64,000 nt of DNA. It comes from Cotesia glomerata (taxonomy: Eukaryota; Arthropoda; Insecta; Hymenoptera; Braconidae). The stretch lies in NCBI RefSeq assembly GCF_020080835.1, contig NC_058165.1, positions 13,451,961 to 13,515,960 on the forward strand. The letters run 5' to 3'. Below are positions 1 through 11,005 of this stretch, piece after piece. The position numbers and the translations under genes are program-made. The notes under the pieces were generated by a model, which worked only from the letters and a program-made list of their open reading frames with translations, was not told the DNA's origin and searched no databases. How positions within the stretch are numbered: position 1 is the first letter of the stretch; each line of letters opens with the position of its first letter.

Positions 1-1983
1 CCAGCGTGGAATGCGGATGGATTCGATGTTTCGAAGATCCTCGCGGTATCCAGTCCATTTGTGAATGAGTGATGGTGACAATTGTTCATCCCATGACACT
101 CTATCTAGCCACAGATCTTGCATAAAGATCTTGGCTTTGACGACTATTGGTGCGAGAAGTCCTAGCGGGTCATACAGCTTAGCGATTTCAGACAAAATAG
201 CTCTTTTTGTCTTGGGCGTCTCTGGCGGTAGCGTGTACTTGAACTGGAGAGCGTCAGTGCGTGAATTCCAGTACATGCCCAGGACTTTTACTGGTGCATC
301 ACTGATTTCTTTAAGCGGTGTATCCAGCTGCTTTTCTGGAGCGACTTCAGCGAGTAACCGTGGGCTATTGCTAGCCCATTTGGCAAGCGGGAAGCAGCCT
401 GCTACACACAGAGCTTTTGTTTGTACTGCAGCCTTGATAGCGTCTTCTTCGTTGTCTGCTCCACTGTAGATGTCATCTACGTAGCGTGTTTTCAACATTG
501 GAGCAACAGCTAGCGGAAAGCGGTGTCCTTCATCCTTTACTAGTTGGATAAGCACACGTACTGCGTCAAAAGGTGCACTAGCGGTTCCGTATGTGACTGT
601 CTTGAGACAGTAAGCGTCTATTAAGTCATTCTCATCTATCCAGAGAATGCACTGAAGCGGCCAATCAAGCGAGTCGACCTCAATCTGTCTGAACATCTTG
701 GTGATGTCAGTAGCGAATAGGATCCTGCTGCAACGGATTCTCAACATCACATCAAAAATGTCAATTTGCGTTTTGGGTCCTGCATGGAGAATGTCGTTCA
801 ATGAAATTCCTGTAGATGTTGCACAGGAACCATTGAACACTGTGCGGAGCTTCGTAGTGGTACTATCAAGCTTCAATACCCCATGGTGAGGCAAGAAGTA
901 AGCGTTTGCGGGCAATTCGTTGACTGGTACTCGTACCATGTGTCCTAGTTGAATGTATTCTGCCATGAATGCACGATACATGTCAGAATATTCTCGCGAC
1001 AAGCGAGTTATTAATCTGCGGAGTGACCCCATAGCTGCGTTGATAGAGTCGCCAAGTTGACTCTCAAGGGCCTTAAGCGGTAATCTCACTACGTAGCGTC
1101 CATCAGGCTGTCGATAATGCGTTTGACGAAAGTGAATTTCACATTCGTCTTCTTCAGCGGTGTTGAGCGGTGAATTTCCTGATGGAACTTCTTCCTGTTC
1201 CCAAAACTTAGCGATAGCGTCTTGTAATTCAGTATCTACTGACGCATGTAGTGCTGCGTGTGATGTTGAAGCGTGTTTAGCGGTGACAGCTCCATAGACA
1301 ATCCAACCAAGCGTGGTGGATTGTGCAATAGGAGCATTGCGAGGTCCACGTTGAATCTCTGCGTTCATGATCTGTGCGGCTGGTGATGCACCTAGAATAA
1401 TATCTACAGGGCGTGGCTGTAGATACTGCGGGTCAGCGAGCTTGAGATTCTCAAGATGCGGCCATTTCGGATCAGCGATCACGAACGATGGAAGATCTAC
1501 CGTCAGTGTTAGTAGAATATGCATGCTGACATGCATTGATGCGGTCGTACACAGCGAACGAAGCTCAATTGTGCTCACACCTAGTGAGCTTCCTGCGGAG
1601 ACATTGCCAATGCCCTTGAGCATGACCATGTCACGCTGTAGCGGTTGTCCAAGCTTCTTGAAGAGCGACTGTCTCATAAATGAGAGCTCTGAACCTTGAT
1701 CAATCAACACTCTGGCGGTGATTGGATTACCATGATGCGGGCGTACCTGGACTAAGGCGGTAGCTAGCAATACTTGAGCGGAAAGCGGATCTGTGCGGAA
1801 GATGTAGACTGCGGTGAAGCTGGTTTCGTTGGTGCATCCAAAATGGATGGACATGTGGTGACGTTGACCACATTTTCGGCAATCTTGAGCGGTCTTGCAA
1901 TCTGCGGCGCGGTGCGGAACACGAAAGTTGAAGCACAAATTGCATTTTTCAACTATCTTGTGTAATTCTCCATAGCGAGGTTA
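1..1983 (-). CDS. BEL/Pao retrotransposon polyprotein fragment (zinc knuckle, protease, reverse transcriptase), runs off the left edge
   Basis: Read on the minus strand from 1980 down to 1 there is one open frame of about 660 codons with no stop. In order it shows a CCHC-type knuckle (CNLC... and CRKCGQRHH, about 1950-1860), an aspartic protease (VLIDQGSELS near 1710-1681; VDIILGASP near 1407-1381), and a BEL/Pao reverse transcriptase: FNGSCATSTGISLND (about 837-793), ITKMFRQIEV (about 708-679), YVDD box (about 483-469), KLYDPLGLLAPIV (180-142) and IPRW at the edge. These motifs in this order are diagnostic of BEL/Pao pol. RNase H and integrase would lie left of the window. A TAA at 1981-1983 lies directly upstream in the same frame, which stays open behind it to about 2118, so gag is cut from pol by a nonsense codon. 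The element is decayed, but this part is well preserved. Confidence 0.95.
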
Positions 1984-2835
1984 TTTAAGGCCCGAAGTCG
2001 AGTTTTCAGTCTTAATAAACGGAAAGTTCAGCGTACCGGTGTACGAATGACTATCAGGAGCAGCACCCGATGTGCTCTGCGATGCTCCTGACACTCGACC
2101 TTTCCTAGCGGTATTACACTTCACTTAACACAGCACAATTTTCAGCGGTATGATTAATTAAATTAATTGAGATAGAGCCAGCCTGATCCGGCTCGAGGGA
2201 CCAATGAATAATTACTGAAAGAGCGGAAAAGCGGGGATCAGGTTTAGGTCTGGATATCTCAATCAAAACGCGTAAATTATTATCAAAAATAACACTAGGA
2301 ATTTATTTACATTAAATACACTCAATATTTAATATGTTTAATAGCGGATTGTTAAGATAAAAGCGGATTTATAAATTACAGCGTGGTTTGCAAAAGCGAA
2401 GCCGATTGACACGTGGTTGAACACTTTGCCGGCACTGAAAAAGCGGTGAAATAAATGCACAAATAACACAACTCATCTGAAACAAACTAAAGCGAATTAT
2501 TAGCGGTTAATTTAAGCAAATTAAATTATTAAATAAGCGAAATGCGGTTTATTAACGAAAAGCGAAAGTAAAGAAATACTAATGGCGACTTGATGCAGCG
2601 AAAACGTAGAAGCGAAAGATAATAACAATAGTCCGTCTTCTTCCCCGTTGAGTTGGGGAAGAAGGCTATTGCGCATGTCTAGCGGGAGCGATCAGCCAAT
2701 AAAGCGGTCGATTCATGGCGTGATCGAGAGGCTAATTTTCTATTGGCGGTTCGATTTTTGCGGGAACTAGCGGTGGACAGGTGCGTCTCTTGAATTTGGG
2801 AGTCCCCCAGGAGCGAGTTAATCGCTACTGGGCCT
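1984..2835 (-). other. Upstream part of the BEL/Pao element: gag remnant, leader and probable LTR, AGCG-rich
   Basis: From about 2118 to 1984 the polyprotein frame stays open (Ser/Gly-rich, gag-like) before its stop; further upstream all minus frames are broken. The rest is AT-rich non-coding DNA with about 20 AGCG tetramers in 740 bases, the same bias as in the coding part. A perfect hairpin (TTCTTCCCC / GGGGAAGAA) lies near 2636-2664. The bias ends near 2835, which I take as the element boundary. I could not fix LTR ends or a primer-binding site. Confidence 0.5.
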
Positions 2836-4980
2836 CGTTCACCGAACAAAGACAAAAAGATTAATTTTTTATTCATAAGTCTTATTGACTTAAAAATTTT
2901 TCATGCTTCAAAATTAATAAAATATATCTTTTTCTGTCATTTTTATTCGTTAACGGATTCTTCTATAGCGCTCGTAACTCAAAACAGCAGATGTAGTCTA
3001 GTCAACAAGTGCCTTTTCGGTTAACTTTTTTCAGCAGTTTCCAACAATTATTACTGAGGTGTCATTTGATTCGGAGTGGCAACTAGATAATTTAAAAAAA
3101 AAATTAAGTTCCGCTTGTAAAAATTGCAGAAGTTATTAACAATTAACTGAAAAGAAGGGGGTTTAGTTTTTTGAAAATATCTCAAAAACGAATGAAGATT
3201 TATTGCATTTGAAAAAAGATTCAAAAGTAGGAGGAAATTTCCTAACAAAAAGTTTCGATTCTCGGAACTGTAGGATCAATATTTCAAAAAATTATGTTTA
3301 TGCAGCTTCTGTCAATATAAAAACGGATCATTAATATTTTGAATAAAAAATTTTTTTCGACCATTAATTTAAGTTAGAATAATATTTTCAACCTCCAAAA
3401 CCTAGGATCGCTTTGGACACCTTTTTTTGCGGTATTTCAGCCTACTAAGAGCATAAGTAGGTTAATTTTACGATTTCATGGAACAAAGAATTTCGTCAGT
3501 TTACAGTTGAAAACATTAAATAAGCCCAGTTTCGGACTTTAAATTTTTCAACTTTATGCTCTCAATAATATTTTCAAAGTTTTTACTTTAACTTTGAATG
3601 TGAAAAACTTAAGTTTAAAAATTTGGTTAAAATATTATATGTTAGTAGCAATAAGTATATGAACTTAGGGTGACATAAACACATGTATCAGGTAAACTTA
3701 TTACACTATTTCAAACTTAAAAGTTTATTAGTAGAGAGAGTTAAAAAAAGTAATAGTAATTTCAATACCACGAATAAACAGTACTATTAATTATTTTATT
3801 CGATTTCACAACATTAAATTCAACTTATTATCCTTATTCTTTTGTATTTCCTGGCTTAGTGATTAATAATCGATTATCTACTTTCATAGTTATACAAAAA
3901 TATTTTAAAATTTTAGCACATTATTTAATGATCAAAATTTCTTATTTGTCTACTTAACTTTTGATAAAAATACATAATTGAATAAATAACAAAATCATTC
4001 TAATTTATTGTATTTTTTATCCTTTATTATCTGAAACAATTAGAATTCTCAAGAATCTGAATGGAAATTAATAAAGATATATAATTTAGTCTTGTACAAT
4101 GTGACAAAGTAAAAAAAGAAAGAAGTAATATCTACTCCGATTGGTTCTGCGTTAATCAAATGATTATTTTCGACAGCAAAAAGTTAACTGTAATAAATAA
4201 TAAGTTAAAAGTCCTAATTATTGACACTATAAGAGACAAAGTTATGATTTCATTTTTTTTAAGCAATCAAATGTCAATATCGTTGAATTTTATTTGTGGT
4301 AATGTCTCAAGTTATGTTTTTACTAATCAATTTCTTCTTTTGAAATGATAATCAGTGATATTTACTAATTAACTTTAAATGATTAAATAGATTACCCGGA
4401 TACGCCAATTATTGACAGGTTAAAGAAATGATCTTATTATTGACATACCTTAGCCCCAATTAATGACACCTATACTGTGCATGTGTCGAATTATCTGTTT
4501 ATTTTCATTTATCGAAACTCATTATTAAGTAATCAATATTATTAAAGTTTATTAACAATAATTTCCATGAATGATTAATTACTACTAAAAATGTAAAAAT
4601 TAATTTAAAAATAATTTATTGAATCAGAAAAGTTCAAACTCTTACAGTAAATTTTTTAGGTTAAAGTAAAAAAAGGCGTCATATAACGCTGTCGACTGGC
4701 TGTCAACATGAGATTCAGCTTAAAAATTATAAACTAGTTATTGACACCCATTATTAAAATATTATAAAGCATAAATTGTTAATTAAAAAAAAATGGTTAT
4801 TATAATAAGATGAAGAAATTAATTTAAACTCGGCATTTTAAAAAAATGCTCTTCTAACCAAAGTTTTAAAGAAAATAGACGCTCGTAAACTGGTTTGATA
4901 AACTGGTAATGATTTTATTTTTTTTTTAATAATTAATATTTAATATATCTTCTGCTTCTCCTCACTTGTAAAGCTAATGC
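2836..4980. other. AT-rich non-coding DNA, no gene seen
   Basis: No coding frame or RNA gene is recognisable here; short ORFs are chance runs in AT-rich DNA. The only structure noticed is a recurring short motif, TTATTGACA and variants, near 4213, 4408, 4434, 4456 (as TTAATGACA) and 4736. Confidence 0.6.
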
Positions 4981-4982
4981 TC

Positions 4983-5800
4983 GCCCGATTCAAAGTTAAA
5001 AAACTAATTTCAGCCTCCAAATTCTACTCGTGGGCAAGGAAGCTGAAATCAAATCTTTAAATCTATACATTTGGTTAATGAAACGCCTGACATTAAAATT
5101 TCTCCAACGTTCGTATAGCGCTGCAGTTAGGGTTGTAGTCTCGCGTGCGTTAGGTGTACTGTTTGAATCTCGGTTAGAGCGATAGGCGTTTTCATAAAAC
5201 TATTTATAAGGCAAGCGTTAAACTTAATTAAGATGAATGAATGTAAATGTGATGTGAAACCTTACCCCCCCCCCTTCCACCTCCTTTAAAAGACTCCGAA
5301 AAAAAGTAAAAATCAAAATAAAAGAGAAAAATTATAAAAAACAAAAAAAAATGAAATAAAGAAAATATTTTTATCAAATGTTTTTTTATTGCTAATTTTT
5401 TGGTTAGTTCACATAGCGAATTTAATAAATTATATGAGAATTATCAATTATAATCAATAAATAAAAAAATTATTTTTTAATTTTAAATTTTTCCTGCTCC
5501 CGGCAGCAATTTTGATTTAAATTTATTCTCCTTTTTTTTTCTTTCCTCTCACCTATTTCGTATGAATCGATGAGGATCTTCTTCTCGATCGAATTGTAGG
5601 CTTTGGAGGGTCATTTTAGGGTTCTGTAATACTAATTTCAACCTAAGCTCAGTAAAAGCGGACAATAATACCAAGTTTAAGCTGAAATTGAGGTTTAGCT
5701 TTAGAACTTGGGTTAATATAAAAAATTGATTTCAGCCTCCTTCCCCTCGAGTAGAATTTGGAGGCTGAAATTAGTTTTTCACTTTTGACTCGGCTGATTT
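4983..5800. mobile_element. Non-autonomous inverted-repeat (MITE/foldback-like) element, ~0.8 kb
   Basis: The left end (4983-5056) and the reverse complement of the right end (about 5722-5800) share about 70 bases, including AACTAATTTCAGCCTCC and AAATTCTACTCG. Each arm also carries its own small palindrome, TTTCAGCCTCC facing GGAGGCTGAAA. The interior (5057-5721) has no coding capacity and holds the SINE-like head listed separately. I could not identify a clear target duplication, so the exact outer ends are uncertain. Confidence 0.65.
5112..5292 (+). mobile_element. tRNA-derived SINE-like segment
   Basis: TAGCGCTGCAGTTAGGG near 5117 resembles a Pol III A box. GTTTGAATCTC near 5163 matches the B-box consensus GWTYRANNC. 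The spacing of about 45 bases is right for a tRNA-related head. The segment runs to a C10 tract and A-rich sequence after 5264. The head does not fold as a full tRNA, so this is at best a decayed SINE. Confidence 0.35.
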
Positions 5801-5804
5801 TGAT

Positions 5805-6120
5805 TCTTACCTGGGTCCAAATTTGACCTATTTTGATTTCATTACAATTTCACTGTGGATCCATTCTGGTTACATTTTGGTTCCTTTTTGTTTCCAATCT
5901 GATTTTATTTTGATTTCACTTTGATTCTATTCTGATTTTAATTTGATATCACTTTGATTCGATTCTGGATTTATTTTGTTTTCAATTCGATATTATTTTG
6001 ATTCTATTTTGAAATCACTATGGTTTCACGCTGAAAAATAGGTATACAACCATTCTGAAAATACTTTGAAACCATCATAAAATCATAATCTTTTCAGAAT
6101 GTTTTCAGATTGTTTTCAGA
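5805..6120. repeat. Degenerate short-unit minisatellite (TTTTGATTTCAC-like)
   Basis: Imperfect units of about 10-13 bases of the type TTTTGATTTCA / CTTTGATTCTATTCTGATT recur across roughly 250 bases and grade into TTTTCAGA-type units. There is no coding frame. The style resembles the GTGGATCCAC-type array at 62.63-62.95 kb, but the unit sequence differs. Confidence 0.6.
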
Positions 6121-6739
6121 ATGATTTTAAAGTCGCAAGGGAAAAAATGTCATAATTTTGTTTGTAAATTATTATAATTTATATTTGAAAAAATTAATGC
6201 ATGATAAGACTAAGTGTATAATATTAAGCGATCGTTTGCATTTGTATTTCATTGTGCATTTTTTTTGTCATTGATTATTATATCCCGATTTAATATTAAT
6301 TGTATTGTATTTTTTCAATTATCATTTTCAGTAAAATGCCACCAAAAAAATCCATTGCAGCTTAATTTGAACTCTTCATCCACAGATTCGGAAGAATCTG
6401 GCGCCAAGTTCCGTTCAAATCGTTGTCATCGGAGCGCCAGACTACCGTCCACAGATTCGGTAGAATCTGGCGCCAAGTTCCGTTCAAATCGTTGTCGTCA
6501 GAGCGCCAGACTACCGACTATGTTTACTGTAAGCAGAACGGTATTTTGAGGTTGCAAAATTTTATTTTATTCTACGGTACTTTTTTTTCCTAAATTGTAT
6601 ATTATAAAAGTAATTCATACTTTATTTTACTGTTATTAATTAATTATATTCACTTATAACAATTAATCTACTTGAAATTACTAAATTTAATCAGCACAAA
6701 CTATAGCAACGCAAAAATTTCGATCCTGACTTTTTTTCG

Positions 6740-6937
6740 ATGGGCAAAGTGATCTGCTACAAACTAAATAATTCGAGAATGCACAATAATCCTTCATTAG
6801 ATGGGAAACTACAGTTAAAAAAGGATATTTCACAGCTTGCATCTACACCCGCCAGGATGCGCTGGAATTATTTTTACATAAACTGTAGCTTCAAGAGGAT
6901 AGTTTGCTATAAAAAATGCAGCCAACGCGAGATTTAA
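6740..6937 (+). other. 65-codon open frame conserved between the two copies of the 1.1-kb repeat
   Basis: This frame and its counterpart at 32203-32015 (minus) keep the same reading frame and end at the same point. They share long stretches such as DGKLQLKKDIS, NYFYINCSF and IVCYKKCSQR. No domain is recognised. It could be a remnant of a protein of the repeat or a chance open frame in two similar DNA copies. Confidence 0.3.
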
Positions 6938-6978
6938 GTTGGTACTAATTGTAAATTATAATTACAAAAAATACTAAA

Positions 6979-7508
6979 ATCTGAACAAAAACAGTTTCAC
7001 TGTAAAAAAATCGCACTAAGTCCACGTTCATAAGACTATTAAGAGAAAAAAATTTGTTTTTTTCTTTACAAAAAGATATAAAATGAAAAAATTAAAAAAT
7101 CCAAGTAACCAATATGATTGTTTATGATTTTCGAAAATTAAAAAAAATTTTGTTGTAAATTTAAAAATTAAAAAAAAAATTTTTGGAACGTACTTGGTGT
7201 GCGTCATTGTGTATTTCAATTTTTTCAAAGTATAGTAAATAGATTTTACGAATTTCATTAAAAGTAAAATATTTTGCAACCGCGTACACTAAATACGTTA
7301 CAAAATTTTTTTTTTAATTTTTAAATTTACAACAAAGTTTTTTTTAATTTCCGAAAATCATAAACAATCATATCGGTTACTTGGGTTTTTTAATTTTTTA
7401 ATTTTATATCTTTTTGTAAAGAAAAAAACAAATTTTTTTTTTCGTAATAGTCTTATGAACGTGGACTTTGCGCGATTTTTTTTACAGTGAAATTGTTTTT
7501 GTTCAGAT
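6979..7508. repeat. 530-bp near-palindrome, copy 1
   Basis: The left arm starts ATCTGAACAAAAACAG and the right arm ends with its reverse complement near 7508. The arms are about 220 bases each around a non-palindromic centre (about 7200-7280). Listed ORFs inside it are by-products of the AT-rich arms. The same structure is at 31442-31969. Confidence 0.85.
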
Positions 7509-9390
7509 CATTTTTTACCAATCACTTCCTTAATATCACCAATAATAGTACCTAATAATTGAACGATATACAATAAAATTACAGCAACGCGTGGCCGGGT
7601 CTGCTTGTATACTTATATTCTTATTGGACAAATTTCTACATCAAGACTTGTTATTTATGTAAAAGATTCATAATTAAGTAGCTGTCTTAGCTATTACAGG
7701 TTTATAAATTCTTCCGAATTACAGAAAAATCTCATAAAAAAAAACTGTCTGCTCGATCAAATATTTGATCACCTATTTTCTAGCAAAGCGTTTTTTTTTT
7801 AATTTTAATTTTGTTTTTTAAATTCACGTATCTGCGATAGTTTTGCTGTTGTGAGTGAAAACGATAGAACAGTATCTCACGACGAGGGCAAGAGGGGAAA
7901 AAGACGGGAACCGTTTTCAATATGGTAAATTTACTTCCATTTCGACTTGATTGGAATTTTTTGAACGAGAATAAGATTGTAATATAAATATCTTTTCTCC
8001 GTTTTTTTTTTTTTTTTTTTTTTTCAAGATTATGGAGTAAAATATCATTCAATCTATTTTTGTTACAAGAAACAATATTCGGCTCCAGCTTTTATAATGC
8101 ATGTTGGTATTTGATTCTGCAATAATTATTTAATTACCACGGAATCTATTAAAAATGCATATTCATTATAAGATAAAGATAGTGGGTAGTGAATGTAATA
8201 GTGAATGCTGATAGTAATGAAAGGTTTGATAATTTATAAGGCACATCTAAAACGACGAAGTGCTTAGCAAATACTGTAATATTCATATCTAATAATATCA
8301 AAAGACATGATACAAAATATTAATAACATAGCTATACGATTTTATTCGATGGAAATAAGGAGCGAGTGAGGTCCACTTCGTAATAAATTCAAACAAGGCA
8401 GTTGCCGATTTATTATCGATGCCAAACCAAAGATTGGTTTGTTTCAATATAATCTACTATCATTGTATCTTCAGTACAGAATAATTGTAAAACTTAATTT
8501 GTCACATTTTGACTGAAAAGATTCAGGAAGTTTCACGATTTAGCCGTTGAATTCCTACGCTTATCTTTTTTGATGCTATGAATCGATCAACAAGGCGTAT
8601 AGAATGTACTTACGTTCCTGCTTCCACAAAACTGTGTACGGTATTTATTGTTCACTCATCGGAAAATGTCGAGGAGCTCAGATGTTCTCTAAGTAACTCA
8701 GGCCAGCTGCTCAGTTTCTGAGGGAAAAGGGAATGACGTTGATTATTTGTATAGATGAAATTGTCCATCAGTAGAGAAAGCTCATTTATTAATGGAATAT
8801 CATTAATACGGATAAATGAATGAGAAAATTTTTTACAAACAATATTTTGCAAGATATTATTTATATTTAACTTGAATACTATATAAGTTGAGTTTTATTA
8901 TATCATGTTAATAATCTCAGAGCGCTCTTTGACTATTTCTGTGATGCTTTTCTTATCAAATTTATGCATGTGGATTTGCATATGTGCCTGAAGTAAAAAA
9001 AAAATTATTAGAACGGTTGGACTTACAGGTCATCCCTGTAACTTCTCGTTAATTTCAAATGCTATGCGCTCTAAATTTCAACCATTATGATGAAGTTCTC
9101 AAGCTTCCCATGCTCAAAAAATAAAATACAATTTTCATGCGGTTTTAAAAAGTCCAAGCTAAAAAGAGTAGTTTACATTTAGTAAATACTTTTTTTTTGA
9201 AAATATATGAACGGCATTAACTTTCGGTCAAATCAACAAATTTTTTAATACATTTCATAGAAATCTAAATATTGCATTGGTCTTCATGACGGAATTTTTG
9301 ATAAAATTTTTCTATATTCCGACTTAACTTGACAGGCTGAGTCAGAAAATACATATGGTTCAAAAGTATATATATATATATATATATTTA
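7509..9390. other. Non-coding AT-rich DNA with possible splice sites of an unidentified minus-strand transcript
   Basis: There is no recognisable gene. On the minus strand a good acceptor (T-rich tract then CAG at about 8990) is followed by about 29 open codons ending in TAA near 8903, and a strong donor AAC|GTAAGTA lies near 8614. Near 9010-9110 there is a diverged piece of the CTTCCCGCTAA family (sequence like GGTCATCCCTGTAACTTCTCG). Poly-T tracts occur near 7790 and 8000. Confidence 0.4.
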
Positions 9391-10971
9391 CTAGCTGACC
9401 CGGCAAACGTTGTTTTGCCATGTGAATAATTTCTAGAGAATTCCTAGTGTAGAAAAAAAATTACTAAATTATTGGAAGTGTATAAGGATGTGAAATATGA
9501 GTAAAAAAGGCCTGGAGCGCTGTGAAAGATGAGGGAATGTTGTTTAAAAATAACAAAACAACAAACATTAATTGTTTTAATTTATTAAAAGTAATAATTA
9601 TTTATATAATTAATTAATTACATAATATTAATCTCTTAATGCTGCAGCGTGAACAATATTTTTTGTTAGCCCGTAAAGACGGGCTAAAGAGCTAATACAA
9701 ACAAACTTTATGGTGTGATTGTCGTTGTTCTAATCTCATGACTTCATTGCGTTCAGCTCGTGTATCGTCTGATTGTTCTAGACGCAATTGTGCCATTCTC
9801 ACACGCGCTTCAGTATTTTCTTCCTGAACTTGTTCTTCGGTTCTTTGGGCTTTTCTATTTCAAATGCTTCTAGATTTATTTGTATCACGGCTCAAATTGG
9901 CCCCTTTGCGTTTTGTTGGTATTGTTCACTGTGCAATACAAAACACACATGAATAGAACTGATTGAATTATTTAATTATTATATTAATCATTTATTTTAT
10001 CTTTAAGTACATTAAATATACATGTAAAAATTAGATAGTTTCACGAAAGCGAAAAATTTTATGTTTCTTAATCATATCGAAAATACAAATTGTTAGAAAT
10101 AGTGCAAAAAAAAATTCTGTCGAAGTTAGAGCTCTTATAAGTAAACACAAAAAAAAATTTCCCAATTGTAATAAAAATCTAACTTTAACCGAATTCGTTT
10201 TTTACCATTCCCAACAATATTTTCGTTATAAATAAGAAAGAATAATTTTTGATTTTATAATAAACGTAAAAAATAATTTATACTTACAACTCAATAGCCG
10301 TTGTTTGCGGGAACTCGTAACACGTGTTGAGTATTTTAGAGGTTATGTAAGTCACTTAATTAACTTATCGTGCGATTTACGCTCAAAATTAATAATTTTA
10401 TTGGTTATTAATAATTAATTATATTCAATAATATTAGTTATTAATAAATAAATAATAAAGTTACTCGAGAATATATTTGATGTGGAGTTACACTGAGACA
10501 GTAAAAATGTTTAACTACTACGCTTGAAGCATAAACACTAATAATAGCCGAAAACTGTAGAGGTAACATCCCTACTCCGTGCTATTTACAGGGTGAGAAG
10601 TGACACCGGTAGACACATGGAGGGGATAACTTACCAAGTGATAATAATTGATGTTATCGAGCGGGATAGAAAATGATAAAATTATGAAAATGACTATTAA
10701 AAAGCAAGGGTTGGTGATAAAAAAGTGCAAATTCAGAGTTGTATGTATTTTTTGATGCCACATAATAAAAAAATAAAAAAAAAAATTTTTATCAAAAAAA
10801 TTAAAAAAAATTTTTAGGGTGAACACCCCTTATTACTTAGAGGGTAGAAAAATAGATAGTAGCCGGTTCTCAGGCTTACGAAATATGCATAAAAAATTTC
10901 ATGAGAATCCGTCAAGCCGTTTCGGAGGAGTATAGGAACGAACATTGTGACACGAGAATTTTATATATTAG

Positions 10972-10972
<1 letters not shown>
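9391..10972 (-). mobile_element. Helitron, non-autonomous remnant with both termini
   Basis: On the minus strand the element starts TCTAATATATAAAATTCTCG at 10972 and ends at 9391 with CTAG. The end is preceded by a hairpin (GGCAAA / TTTGCC) about 10 bases upstream, the classic Helitron 3' structure. It sits between an A and a T with no target duplication, as Helitrons do, and is flanked on both sides by (TA)n. The interior keeps only a piece of the N-terminal Helitron protein. Termini are seen directly; the class assignment rests on the CTRR + hairpin + 5'-TC rule. Confidence 0.8.
9690..9935 (-). pseudogene. Helitron protein N-terminal fragment
   Basis: The minus strand encodes an Arg/Glu-rich stretch with MAQLRLEQSDDTRAER and EVMRLEQRQ, the repetitive charged style of the N-terminal region of insect Helitron proteins. 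At least one stop interrupts it near the start (after KSRSI). No Rep or helicase motif remains, so it cannot mobilise itself. Confidence 0.55.

Positions 10973-11003
<31 letters not shown>
10973..11003. repeat. (TA)n microsatellite between two elements
   Basis: About 28 bases of alternating TA separate the Helitron 5' end from the left TIR of the next transposon. This suggests both inserted into one TA-rich target. Confidence 0.9.
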
Positions 11004-11005
11004 TT

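Larger units (their letters stand above)
6379..7508 (+). repeat. 1.1-kb dispersed repeat, copy 1 (inverted second copy at 31442-32510)
   Basis: The stretch from CCACAGATTCGG to the end of the palindrome at 7508 is repeated in reverse at 31442-32510 inside the Polinton. Shared landmarks are the GGCGCCAAGTTCCG segment, AGCAACGCAAAAATTT, a 60-65 codon frame and the terminal 530-bp palindrome at the same relative place. The first part is tandemly duplicated here with a 69-base period (about 6380 and 6449). The matching 32.4-32.5 kb end has only one unit. Class unknown. Confidence 0.75.

Noticed and set aside
65..1965. Several + and - ORFs of 60-134 codons
   Set aside because: They are shadows of the minus-strand BEL/Pao frame, which runs unbroken through the whole stretch.
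7028..7279. 83-codon minus-strand ORF rich in Phe/Lys
   Set aside because: It lies in an arm of the AT-rich palindrome and is low-complexity; the sequence is explained by the repeat.
7565..7605. Second Helitron 3' end (GCGTGGCCGGGTCTGCTTG)
   Set aside because: The sequence resembles a Helitron end, but the terminal CTRR is lost and no hairpin or start could be matched.
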